DNA of 64,000 nt from Theropithecus gelada (taxonomy: Eukaryota; Chordata; Mammalia; Primates; Cercopithecidae), in assembly GCF_003255815.1 (NCBI RefSeq), contig NC_037674.1, positions 2,538,753 to 2,602,752 on the forward strand. The letters run 5' to 3'. Below the pieces are notes generated by a model. That model saw only the letters and a list, made by a program, of their open reading frames with translations. It was not told the DNA's origin and searched no databases. This document shows, in pieces, positions 54,365-64,000 of the stretch; positions within the stretch are counted from its first letter, which is position 1, and every line of letters starts with the position of its first letter. A program made the translations under genes and the position numbers.

Positions 54365-55811
54365 CAAGTATCAGGATCTTTAAATCACCTTTTACCCTTT
54401 CTTTCATTTCCTTTGAAGGAGCGCTTCAACAGCACTGTCTGTAGCATCAGCATTCTGCTATGCAACATTTATCCTAATCATAAATAAATTATCTAATCAA
54501 TTCTCACATTGGCTTCACTCAATTCCAATCACCTGTGTTTTTTCCATGGTTTATCCATTTATCTATTGCTTAGCTGAAATTGGTATTCAGTACTTTCTTC
54601 AGGATCAGCTCAAAGGATCTATCAGATTTGTAAAGGCTTGTCCTCTTGCCTTTATAACTGAAAGACTCTGCTTCGGGATAGAATTTTGTCCATACCTCCT
54701 TTCCATAAGAACTGGAAATTACTTCTCTACTGCCTTTTAATACTGAGTGTTTATATGGAGTAGTCTAAGATGTAAAGCCAGTCATGTTTATAATTTTTTA
54801 AATTAAGTGTGACTTAATCATATACATGAATGCAAAGGGACTGTTTCTCAATTCTTAAAGTTCACCAAATTTGTTGCTATAAATTTGATATGTAATGTGC
54901 TATATCAGTATTTCTTGGACAATAAATTTGTAGACTTGAATTTGTTTTTCTTTATTGATCTTTTATTTAAATATGTATTTAAGTATTCCCATAGGTTTGT
55001 CCTTACGTTATACCTCTCCTCTGTCTGAACAGTCAAACAATCAAAACATACAGTAGTAGTTCTCCATCAAACTATCATTAATTTATTTAGATTTTAGATG
55101 CTGGGGCCAGCAATCTTCTTACTTGTCTCGAGATTTCTCTTCTGATTCAAGCCCTACCTGTTTCAGAAACTTTCACAAGTATTATCTTCAATTATAATAG
55201 TTAGGTAATATAACCTAAATCAATGCACATTCAAAAGTATCTTTTTAAGCCCTGGCAAGTGAATGCTATTTTAATTGGAGATATGTTCTTTGGTCACAAT
55301 CCTCTCCTTTCAGTATTCTGCAGATGTTATTTCAATGTTATCAGAGAAAAGTACTTTTAAGTTCTCCTTTTTTTCAGTTTGAAGCTTAGGCAATTTATAC
55401 TTGGAATGTCAGAATTTGAAATAGGTATGTCTAGGCATCTTTTCAATTATTTTTTCAGTTAATCTTTTCACTAGCAGGTAAGCCTTTTAAATCTGCAGAC
55501 TCAAGACTTCATCTCAGAAATTTTTCTTTATTCTTTAGCTATCATCTCTCTTGGAGCTGTTTATTTTTATCTCTTGGGACTGCTAAATTATTTGCTGGTT
55601 ACAATCCCAAAAATTACTTTCGGTTTCCAACATCTTTAATTTCATTATGTCCATTCCTTTGGCATTTTTGTTCTAACATTACGAAATGTTTTTCCAGTCT
55701 GCCTATAAAATTTAGATTTGGGGAATTCATACCTGCACTCTAACTGTATCTCCTCTTGAGTCTTATTGCTTTGATGCTAAATTGTGGGCAGAATTTTCCA
55801 CTGGTTCTGCT
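54365..55811. repeat. AT-rich, probably old LINE sequence
   Basis: Text such as 'caattattttttcagttaat' and 'ctcttggagctgtttatttt' is reminiscent of old LINE sequence, but no confident assignment is possible. No gene is seen. The 64-codon plus frame at 54546-54740 has no motif. Confidence 0.35.
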
Positions 55812-56106
55812 TCTTTTTTTTTCTTTTTTAGACACAGTCTCACTCTGTCGCCCTGGCTGGAGTGCAGTGGCGTGATCTCCACTCACTGCAACCTCCACCT
55901 CCCAGGTTCAAGTGATTCTCTTGCCTCAGCCACAAGTAGCTGGGATTACAGGTGCCCACCACCATGCCCGGCTAATTTTTGTAGTTTTAGTAGAGACGGG
56001 GTGTCACCATGTTGGCCGGGCTGGTCTTGAACTCCTGACCTCAGGTGATGACCCGCCTCGGCCTCCCAAAGTGCTAGCATTATAGGTGTGAGCCCCCGCA
56101 CCCGGC
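55812..56106 (-). mobile_element. Antisense Alu
   Basis: Reversed Alu from a T-rich tail at 55812 to 'gagcccccgcacccggcc'. The 82-codon plus frame at 55782-56030 is an antisense-Alu by-product. Confidence 0.93.
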
Positions 56107-56470
56107 CACAGTTCCTTCTCTTCTTTGGCTGCTCCTGAGCTCTGGGCGCCCTCCACTGCTGGGTCAGGAGGGTCTGCTGAGAAGCAGTGAACCACTTATG
56201 AGGGTGGATTTACTTCCTCTCTTGTGGACTGGCAGTGGGCAAGCTTGCAAACTACTAAGCTCTCTTGAGGCAGAAAGACAAAGTTTATTCAGTGAAACTG
56301 CCCTTCTTCCAAATTGGCCCTTAAACAAACAAAAATTACCTCCCGAGATCTATGCCACCATCTGACCCTATCCCCATTTCCCTCATCCTCCCTTCCAGTA
56401 AGACCAGCCCCATCTTCTCCGTGTAACACGCCTCCCGTATTCTCCATTCACAGCAGTGGACAGAGGACAC
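56107..56470. other. Unassigned sequence
   Basis: About 360 bases between an Alu and a MIR. No repeat or exon recognised. Confidence 0.4.
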
Positions 56471-56720
56471 AGTAGCTAAGCTCTCAAACAATCTCGGGCA
56501 AATAGCCTGAAAAGAAGAAAGCTTATCACATGCATTATTTCTGTCATCCTCACAAAACTCTGCAAAGCATAGGAGATGCCCCCAGTTTTGCAAATGAGGC
56601 TACAAAGGCCCAGAGCATTGGCCGCGGAGAGGCTGTTACAGGTGCAGATCTGCTCTGCTGACCTGGAAGCTGGGGCTGTGTGCTCCACACCCTCCCCTGG
56701 TCTTGCTTTGTGACTAAGGA
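56471..56720 (-). repeat. MIR
   Basis: 'atcacatgcattatttctgt', 'catcctcacaaaactctgca', 'agttttgcaaatgaggctac' and 'aaaggcccagagcattgg' follow the MIR core. Diverged. Confidence 0.6.
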
Positions 56721-57484
56721 CGTATTTCCAAGATAGCTGGAGAAGCAGTTTGAGGCTGTGACTCAGACTAAAGTGAATCGTCACTGAGGCCGCAAATGAG
56801 TACTTTACAAAAACTATTAAAGGAAAGTCATTTCAAGCATAATAGAGAATGTTCAAATGTGCTCGTAAATTAAATACATCAAAACTAGCACAGGATACTA
56901 GGCGGAGCTGACAGCCTGACAAAGATGAAAGCCACTACCCCGCCTCCGTGCTGGTGGGCGCTGGCTGGCAAGGAACAGCTTCCTCCCCTGCCCGTGGAAG
57001 TCACATGGCAGCAATTTGGTGAAAACACAATTTGGATATGTGTATTACAGAACCTTTGAACGGCATTAAAATTTTACATGTTCATTCTAACTCTGGGGTT
57101 TCATTTGAGATGAGGTCACAGATTTGTGAAGCATGTGGTTTATTCCAGCATGATTTTAGGTAAGAAAAAGTTGAAAATAAACTAAATGTCTAATACAAAG
57201 AAAAAATAATCCCACAAAGGCTGAAAGGAATTGCAACAAATTGGTTGAATTGGTTATTCCTGGTTGGAAGTGTGAGTAGGCATTTATTTTCATAATTACG
57301 TGTTTTCAAAAGTTTCTACCATGTGTTATTGGATCATCAGGGGTAGCAGGCACTGGCCTGGCCTGCTAGAGCCTATAGCTGAATAAGAAATGGCACATGG
57401 AATTACGTGTGTGCAGTAAGGCAAGACTGTGCTCTTGCTGCAGTAGGGACACCACTGAATGCTGACAAAGCAAAAGAATCAGAG
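56721..57484. other. Unassigned sequence
   Basis: No confident repeat or gene. The part after 57060 could contain old L1 3' text leading into the L1 at 57485, but I cannot follow it. Confidence 0.4.
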
Positions 57485-58215
57485 GAGAGCCAAAGAACCT
57501 AGCATATTGCAAATAAACCTATGAAAAGGTGTGCAGCATCATTTGTCATTAGGGAAATGCAAATTAAAACAATGGGATATCACTTCCCATTTTCTAGAAT
57601 GGTGAAAATCCAAAAAACTGACAAAGTCAATTACTGGCAAGGATACAGAGCAAGAAACACTTTCATACATTGCTGGTGGAAAAGCAAAATGCTACAGCCA
57701 CGTTGAAAGACAGTTTGGCAGTTTCTCACAAAGTGAAACATAGTCTCATCATGTGATCTAGGCATTGCGCGCCTAGGTATTTACACAACTGATTTGAAAA
57801 TGTCTATGTCCACACAAAAACCTGCATACAATGTTTACAGCAGCTTTATCCAAAATTGCCAAAATGTCCTTCAACAGGTGAATGGATAGACAAACTATAG
57901 ATGAAATACAGGAATATTATTCCATGATAAAAACGAATGAACTACCAAGCCACACAAAAACATGTGGATCCTAATGCACATTGCTAAGTGAAAGACGCCA
58001 GTTTGAAAAGGCCACAGACTATGTGATTCCACTGATATGACATTCTGGAGAAGACAAAACTGCAGAGACAATGAACAGTGGTTGTCAGGGATCTGGGGAG
58101 GGAAGGTGGGTGAAGCACAGAGAATTTGTTCGGGTAGTGAAATCATTCTGTGTGATACTGTAGTAATGGATACATGAAACTAGGCATTTGTCAAAATGCC
58201 TAGAACCTTATAGCC
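57485..58215 (+). mobile_element. L1M-class L1 3' fragment
   Basis: Sense ORF2 C-terminal text: 'gggaaatgcaaattaaaaca' (57552), 'catacattgctggtggaaaa' (57664), 'catcatgtgatctaggcatt' (57748), 'ggtgaatggatagacaaact' (57878), 'tgctaagtgaaagacgccag' (57982) and 'caatgaacagtggttgtcag' (58070). All frames broken. Confidence 0.9.
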
Positions 58216-58638
58216 CAAAGGGGAGTTTTAATGCATCAAATTTTAAAAAATAATTTAGGAGGTTGGGGAATCTCAGGATGAAATGCGGACCGCGACAAAA
58301 GAATCTGACAGTCTTACGAATGTATGACGAACCTCACTAAAGAGAGTTAAGGGGGAAAGTGCTGACCTAAGCAATTTTAGAAATGAGTAGAGATTGCATG
58401 GCGAGTGGGAAAAGTAGCTATACATGGCACTGTACTCTAGATGGTAATTTTTTCCCCAAAATATGAGTTTATGCACCTGAAACTATTATATACTACATGG
58501 AACTTAAAAAGTAAATGAGTGGTGAATGGTGGGTGCCAGGTTTCTCACTGTTTTACATATAAGCAAAAGTAGAAGGCTAGAGTGACCTGTATGTGATGGA
58601 TTAGAGTTGAAGATATCAGTATGTACTCATATTTAGCT
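58216..58638. other. Unassigned sequence
   Basis: About 420 bases with no recognised repeat beyond the L1 tail. The 67-codon minus frame has no motif. Confidence 0.4.
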
Positions 58639-58706
58639 TCATATATATATGGATATATATATATGGATCCATATATATGTGGATATATAAGCGTATATAT
58701 ATATGC
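58639..58706. repeat. AT-rich palindromic (TA)n/(GGATAT) tract
   Basis: Alternating TATA runs with 'ggatatatatatatggatcc' in the centre, partly self-complementary around the GGATCC at about 58664-58669. It directly borders copy 2 of the inverted duplication. Such DNA can extrude a cruciform and is breakage-prone. Confidence 0.8.
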
Positions 58707-59252
58707 TTAAGAACTCAATTGCAATGCTTTTTTAGGGCTTTAGGCTAAAAGGAATTTGGTAACACCCATAGGTGCCCTTTAGAGGCCTCCAGTTGGTTAC
58801 ACCCTATGAAGGATTGGCCTGTGACCAGTCAGAGCCTGAAGTGGAGACTTGGCCGGCTGTCAACCAGAAGCTGAAGTGGAAACTTCTGTCTTGTTATCAC
58901 AGGAGCGAGATGTGGCCTGGATGCTGCCTAATCTCACCTGGAAATGGCTGCCCCGCTGTGCTTTTGCTTACACCTTAACTTCTGGTTACCCTAATTCCCT
59001 GTTCTTCTGCCTCACAAGGATTGACCAATTTCTGGTTTATTTAAAGGATGCAAGTATAGTTCAATACTGGAAAATCTCTTAATATAATTTTCTGAATATA
59101 ATGCAATTTTATTAATATAATCTATACACTTATACATAAAAAGCCATCGTCTCTGGAGAAAATGAGAAGATATATTTTAAATATTTGCCATTTATTTTTC
59201 ATCAAACCCATAATAAAATAAGAATACATACCTCCTTAGCATTTAAAAATCT
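58706..59252 (-). repeat. Inverted duplication, copy 2 (LTR 5' part plus L1 flank)
   Basis: Reverse-complement copy of 52374-53262 without the AluYR and with a single 35-base LTR unit. The LTR part is 58706-59014 (LTR start at 59014, complement of 'tgaggcagaag') and the L1 flank is 59015-59252. The two arms are clearly diverged by many substitutions and small indels, so the event is not recent. Short frames inside it (58772-58978, 58849-59082) are not coding. Confidence 0.8.
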
Positions 59253-59890
59253 CTAGCAGTATCTATAAATACAAACACATATGCAGCATGTGTACACACA
59301 TACACATATATGCTGTTTTGTTAAGAGGACCTAGAAGCAGTGACACCCCAGGAATAATGAGCACACCTATCACACAGATCTTGGTGTCTAACGCGGTTCT
59401 CCAATAAAAGAAACCAAAGCTCCCTGAAGAAATGACTGATTCTAGGATTGAGGCAGGGAAGAAACAAGATGAGCCTGGTATGTCTTATTGTGCCAAAAAG
59501 TAAGAACAGTGCTGAAACACACATGCACCCAATAAACGATTAAATGAGTAAATAATGGAGAAGAACAGACAAATTTCCTTTGCAGAAGAATCTTAAATAA
59601 TTTGTGTAGATAGTCCACACAGTGAGGTGGAGCATAACTCCCACCTCCCTAAGCGTGGGCTCCACGTAATACAACGGAGAAACCTGACAGGCACGACCTC
59701 AGCCAGGCCACCAAGGTTAAGGTGGACAGTGGCAAGTCATGTTGTAACAGAATACGAGGAGAATGGCACTTACTTCAGCCATCTTTCCATTAAAAACACA
59801 TACAACCAGTCTAATCATGAGGAAAACGTCATTCAAATACCAACTGAGGGACATTCTACAAAATACCGGACCAGTACTCCTCAAAACTGT
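59253..59890. other. Unassigned sequence
   Basis: About 640 bases with a short TACACACATACACATATA-type run at 59290-59312 next to the duplication edge. No gene recognised. The 98-codon plus frame (59627-59923) runs into the Alu and has no domain. Confidence 0.4.
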
Positions 59891-59894
59891 CCAA

Positions 59895-60185
59895 GTTGGC
59901 TTGGCTCCCTGGCTCAGGCCTGAAATCCCAGCACTTTGGGAGGCCAAGGCAGGAGGATTGCTTGAGCCCAGAAGTCTGAGACCAGTCTGGGCAGCACAAT
60001 GAGACTCCTCCTGTACAAAATATGCAAAAAATTAGCTGGGTATGGTGGCGTGTGCCTGTAGTTCCAGCTATTCGGGAGGCTGAGGTGGGAGGATCACCTG
60101 AGTCCAGGAGGTTGAGGCTGCAGTGAGCTGAGATTGCACCACTGCACTCCAGCCTGGGCAGCAGAGTGAGACCCTGTCTCAAAAC
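59895..60185 (+). mobile_element. Old full-length Alu (AluJ-like)
   Basis: Starts near 'ttggcttggctccctggctc', with a highly diverged left end. Both arms present with 'gatcacctgagtccaggagg' and a tail of AAAACAACAGC. AluJ-like bases throughout. Confidence 0.9.
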
Positions 60186-60365
60186 AACAGCAATGGCAAC
60201 AAAACCCAAAACCTGTCAAAGTCATGAAAAGCAAGGGAAGTCTGAGAAACTGTCAGAGCCAAAAGAAGTCTAAGGAGACATTACCACTCAATGAAGTGTG
60301 ACATCCTGGATGGGATCCTGGAACAAAAAAAGACATTAGGCAAGCAACTAAGGCAGTCTGATTAA

Positions 60366-60494
60366 GTATGGCCTTTAATCCCAACACTTTGGGAGTCCAA
60401 GGCGGGCAGATCGCAAGGTCAGGAGATCGAGACCATCCTGGCTAACACAGTGAAACCCCGTGTCTACTAAAAAAATAAAAATAAAAATAAAAAA
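60366..60494 (+). mobile_element. Alu left-arm fragment with A-rich tail
   Basis: 'tatggcctttaatcccaaca' to 'gtgaaaccccgtgtctacta' is the left arm only, followed by a (AAAATA)n tail. Either a left-monomer insertion or a 3'-truncated Alu. Confidence 0.85.
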
Positions 60495-61339
60495 ATGTGC
60501 TAATATTGGTTCACTAACAGCGACAAATATACCATAGTAATGTAAGATATTAATAACAGGGAAACCCACTGTGGCATAATGGAAATGCTATGTGCTATCT
60601 CCACAACTTTTCTGTACATATAATACGATTCTAAAACTAAAATTTATCCGTCAAAAGACATCAGCATTATTACTGTATTCAATTGAATAAAAACTTATAT
60701 GCATAATTTTTAATTTGAAGCAAGTTATGGGAACAGTGGAAATTTAACTTAGAAAACTGACGTAGGAAGCTTGAAGCACAAGAAATTTAACCTTGGTCTT
60801 GAACAATCCAAGTATTGTACTTTTTTTATGGTAAGTTAATTGTTGAAGACTGTGAATCATGCCAAGGTTTTCTTTTATTTTGAAACTGAAGCCTCTTATT
60901 GTTATCTCATAGCTGTTGTCACAAAGGCTATCTTGTAAATGAACTTCTCAGTAGCCACAAAGAGAAACATAGCTTGATAACTCGTTTCTTTCTCTTTTAG
61001 AGAATTTTGACTGTTTATCTGAGTTAAATATTTCTAGAGTATATGTATACAACACCTGAACTTTTTGATCAGTTAATGTGTAAAGTTTTTCACGAGATAA
61101 GAGTGTGACAGAAAGAAGAAAGGAAGTGCTCTTCAGACCAAGCTAACTATCTTCTTTTAGTAAAGAGAGGGAAGAAAGTTTATATGTATGAAAGAAAGAT
61201 TTGGACATATTCACACGCAAAAGAGTGTCATCTAGCTGGTTTTTACACAATGGGGATCATTACAATTTTTATCAGGCCAACCAATGAAAAGGTCAGACTT
61301 AGTCATGAAAAAGATGAAAATGAAGGACGCGATAGCTCC
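60495..61339. other. AT-rich unassigned sequence
   Basis: No repeat or exon recognised in about 840 bases. The 60-codon plus frame at 61184-61366 has no motif. Confidence 0.4.
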
Positions 61340-62190
61340 CATGTTAAACAAAATGCTTTATTTTAAACAAGACCTCATGAGGGTTTTAAACTTTTTGATG
61401 TCTATAGTCTCTACAAAATGTTCAGTCAAATAGTGAAGATCATGCAGTAAGGTGATTTCTTAGCCAATTTTAAATTTACAATCATATCTGCAATTTCTGG
61501 CTTCAAACCGTCAACAACAACGGCAAAAAGGAAGTCTTTGGAAATGTCAGCAGTAGCTACTCCTGAATACTGTGTAAAGATGTTGCTTAGAGAGATAGTT
61601 TCTTATGTTTTTCGTTAATGAATATCTTACGTTTTTCATAGCTAATGAATATTTTAGTGGGGCAAATTTGGGGCCTCAATTGCATTTAGAAGCTTCCTCA
61701 TGTCAATCAAAGAGAACCGATCATTTTTCTTTCTTTTTTGTTCTAAAGTGCTACTCGATAAACAGTTTTCTAAAGTGGTCACTGCAGTTTTGAATTCTTT
61801 TGGTAAAATTGTGCCACTTAAAAAGCTATGCACAAGAGTTAGAGTTCTAGTAATAAAACATAAAGAAATCTGGAAGCTTGGCAAAGACCCATTGTCATCC
61901 ATCAGGGGCCAGACAAAATCTCCTGGTTCCAAGCAGACAAAATTAAATAAAAACATTTCTCAGGGACACAAAAGCAAGACTGAGGAAGAAGTTCTTACAA
62001 GGTTTTGAAATGGTAACCCAGGGCCAATAGAACACAGGCCTGAGAAGAAAACTTCTCAGTTTCTTCTGAGGTTGGCTTTGATGATGGACTCTCAGGCTTA
62101 GAAACACTGTCTTCCTATACACTTTTCCCCTCAGAGACAAATAACTTTCAGGACACTGGACAAGCAGACAAACAAGCAGCCAGTGCATTA
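61340..62190 (-). pseudogene. Decayed coding-like retrosequence, minus strand, origin unknown
   Basis: Reading the minus strand, several frames in succession look protein-like but are split by stops and shifts: SVSKPESPSSKPTSEETEKF (about 62100-62040), a 100-codon frame (61956-61654) ending RFSLIDMRKLLNAIEAPNLPH-like text, and VVDGLKPEIADMIVNLKLAKK (about 61520-61455). A minus-strand AATAAA lies at 61358-61363, near the end. The GLKPEI-type segment faintly resembles gag-capsid-like proteins. I do not recognise the parent. No introns or target duplication can be shown. A decayed retrogene or retroelement gene is the best guess, and chance is possible. Confidence 0.35.
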
Positions 62191-62417
62191 GGCAAGCAGG
62201 TGTTAGGTGCTATGAAACAATTTTGCCAAAGAATAGTACAAATTAGAGCTGATAACTAAAATTCCCAAGGGACATAATGCCTAGGAAAACAAAATAAACC
62301 CATTGCCCAAAGGCTACACTGAAATACAGCAGTTCAATGTAGCATGAACTTACCTCCCAGCCAGGAAAGGTGGCGACCAAGGCACAGGGCTGTGCAGATG
62401 TGTGCTCCCTCACTGAA
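62191..62417. other. Spacer before MST LTR
   Basis: No feature seen. Confidence 0.4.
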
Positions 62418-62774
62418 TGATATGCTTTGGGTCTGTGTCCCCACCCAAATCTCGTCTCAAATTGTCCTCCCCAAGGATGGAGGGAGGAAAGTGATTGGAT
62501 CCTGGGGCTGGCTTGCCCCATGTTGTTCTCATGATCGTGAGTGAGTTCTCATGAGATCTGATGGAATTATAAGGGTCTGGCATTTCCTGCTTGCAATTCT
62601 CTCTCCTGCCACCATATGAAGAAGGTCTTTGCTTCCCCTTTGTCTTCTGCCGTGATCGTAAGTTTCCTGAGGCCTCCCCAGCCATCTGGAATTGTGAGTC
62701 AATTAAACCTATTTTCTTTATAAATCAGCCAGTCTTGGGTAGTATCTTTATAGCAGTGTGAAAACAGACTAACA
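62418..62774 (+). mobile_element. MST-type MaLR LTR
   Basis: Opens with 'tgatatgctttgggtctgtg' and 'ccacccaaatctcgtctcaa', continues with 'gtgagttctcatgagatctg', 'cttctgccgtgatcgtaagt', 'gaggcctccccagccatctg' and 'gtgagtcaattaaacctatt', and ends 'gaaaacagactaaca'. Typical MSTA/MSTB LTR of about 357 bases, no internal region. Confidence 0.93.
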
Positions 62775-63525
62775 TATGGACTCAATCATCAGTCTGAGGT
62801 GGTGCGGATCTCTACAGCATCTCAGAGAAACTTCTATTTCTATCGGTGTCTTTGAGTCAGAGACCACCAGGAGCACCCTTGTGATTGAACAAGGTGGGTT
62901 TATTGCCAGTTGCAGTGAGCAGAGCACACACCACAGAGAGCCATGGCATCTCAGCAAGAAGGTATCAGAAGCTGTTATATGATTTGGGCTTACACTGGTG
63001 AATTGAGGAAGATTCAAGGGAAGGGTTTGCTTTATTTTGGAAATCATCCAAAAGCAGAGGCAACTCGGTAACTGGGTGTCTCAATTAATCTTATCTGTGG
63101 GGAGGACAGACCAGACTAGTGCATTGTAAATGTTGTAATTGATAAGGAGCTGTCATCACTCATTTTAGCCAAGAGAAAAGGATGTTTGGTATTTTGTGGG
63201 TGGCACAGCAAACTTGTTTTTGTCTGTGCTTAAATAAAATTATGAAATGGGCTTATTTTGTCTCACTGTATCATGGCCTCAGAGTAACCTTGTCTGAGGT
63301 TGGTGTTTGCAAGATTGAGTGTGTGCAAAAGGAGAACAGGATGGTCTAGCTGGGAATACCAGGCCAGCTTTTCAGACATCACGGTTGTTTGGTTTGTTTT
63401 GTTTTTTTCTTTCTCAAAAACTAAAGTTTGGGGAGAAAACAGATATAAGCAAAGAATTAGCATTAACTAAGCATACTCTGGGATGGGAAGTGAATTACAA
63501 CAATGTGTACAAGGTAGACCGGTGG
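62775..63525. repeat. Probable ERV-related repeat, family not named
   Basis: 'caaggtgggtttattgccag', 'ttgcagtgagcagagcacac', 'gccatggcatctcagcaaga', 'caagggaagggtttgcttta' and 'gtgggtggcacagcaaactt' are familiar repeat wording in order, probably an LTR in reverse orientation. I cannot fix the family or ends. Short frames in it are not coding. Confidence 0.45.
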
Positions 63526-63918
63526 TGTTAAATCAAGTCTAGCCCAAAGCTGTCTCCTTACATATTTTAAGTTCAGCCTAAAGGTTTCTCTGTACATCAT
63601 GAACTATGACAAGCGGAGGTGTAAACAGACCGCAGCCTACACTTGTGCCAATCACTGAGTTTTGGCCCATCAAATGTAGCCAACTGTTTAAGCCATGTTC
63701 AAATAAGGCAAACGGCAAGCTGTACCCAATCCAGCTGTTTCTGTACCTCACTTCCATTTTCCTTATGTTGCTTTCCTTTTTCTGTCCACAAATCTTCTTC
63801 AACCATGTGGCTGCGCTGGAGTCTCTGAGTCTACTCTGACTCAGGAGGCTGCTCCATTCCCGAATCATTCATTGCTCAATTAAACTCCTTTAATTTGACT
63901 GAAGTTTTTCTTTCATCA
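63526..63918 (+). mobile_element. 5' LTR of an ERV that continues past the window
   Basis: LTR wording from 'tgttaaatcaagtctagccc' through 'aaataaggcaaacggcaagc', 'ccacaaatcttcttcaacca' and 'gcgctggagtctctgagtct' to 'attcattgctcaattaaact' (poly(A) region) and 'gaagtttttctttcatca'. What follows is not unique flank but a primer-site-like sequence. Family not named. The opening TG is my best estimate. Confidence 0.7.
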
Positions 63919-64000
63919 GATGGCGTCAGAAGGGATCAAAGTAGAGCTTCTAACGACCCCCATGAGCACTGAGTGACCAAGTGAGGGACCCGCCGGGCTC
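63919..64000 (+). mobile_element. ERV primer-binding site and start of internal region
   Basis: 'tggcgtcagaagggatc' at 63921-63937 sits two bases after the LTR end, the standard place of a tRNA primer-binding site. It resembles the complement of a tRNA-Leu 3' end with one substitution and a lost base. The remaining ~60 bases are leader sequence. The window stops before gag, so the state of the provirus is unknown. Confidence 0.6.

Noticed and set aside
58706..59252. Independent insertion of the same LTR family
   Set aside because: The adjacent L1 flank and the exact LTR/L1 junction also match copy 1, which independent insertions would not share.
1..64000. CRISPR arrays, operons, bacterial promoters or integrases
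   Set aside because: Alu, L1, MIR and ERV content throughout shows vertebrate nuclear DNA. The short tandem arrays found are microsatellites or LTR repeats with no CRISPR layout.
1..64000. tRNA and rRNA genes
   Set aside because: No A-box/B-box pair in tRNA spacing and no rRNA text was noticed outside Alu promoter remnants.

Overview
The window is repeat-dense primate nuclear DNA. Two young Alu copies (30167-30461 and 52737-53040) share diagnostic bases, 'ctagccgggcgaggtggc' on the linker side and 'gagatccggccactg' in the right arm. I know these from the Old World monkey AluYR lineage rather than from human AluY, so a cercopithecid (macaque or baboon-like) is the likely source. I could not support any intact protein-coding gene. 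Nearly every longer open frame lies in an antisense Alu, a CCAAT-array LTR, a purine microsatellite or GC-rich sequence.

Layout. 1-2745: mostly unassigned sequence with faint L2 and MIR traces. 2746-5822: an LTR cluster (LTR12/HERV9 LTR, then a class I LTR flanked by GGCT), a compact CpG island and a processed pseudogene of RNASEH2B. 6850-12345: one old plus-strand L1 opened by six later insertions (MER2/Tigger, a tiny Alu tail, a full Alu, an antisense L1 3' end and two MLT1 LTRs). 12376-21363: Alus, MIRs, a 39-bp U2 snRNA fragment with target-site duplication, a long GGAA tract, an antisense MaLR LTR and MER5A. 21364-21828: a solo LTR with a perfect 4-bp duplication (TATG). 21970-32135: antisense L1, L2, old LINE-like sequence, an hAT element and more Alus. 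32136-33855: a non-repeat block with exon-like features. 33858-39745: an inverted Alu pair, an L1 3' end and Alu pieces. 40180-41133: a complete solo LTR5-type (HERV-K/HML-2) LTR with a perfect 6-bp duplication. 45238-45753: a second LTR12. 49695-59252: antisense L1s split by an LTR that was itself split by an AluYR, with part of that LTR/L1 junction repeated in inverted orientation about 5.5 kb away. 61340-62190: decayed coding-like sequence on the minus strand. 62418-64000: an MST LTR, then an LTR followed by a primer-binding-site-like sequence, so an ERV internal region appears to start just before the window ends.

There are no operons or cooperating genes here. The interest lies in order-of-insertion history, retrocopies of host RNAs (RNASEH2B mRNA and U2 snRNA), LTR-derived promoter material and one local inverted duplication. 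Alignments were made by eye against remembered consensus sequences, so boundaries are usually good to about 5-20 bases and subfamily names are provisional.
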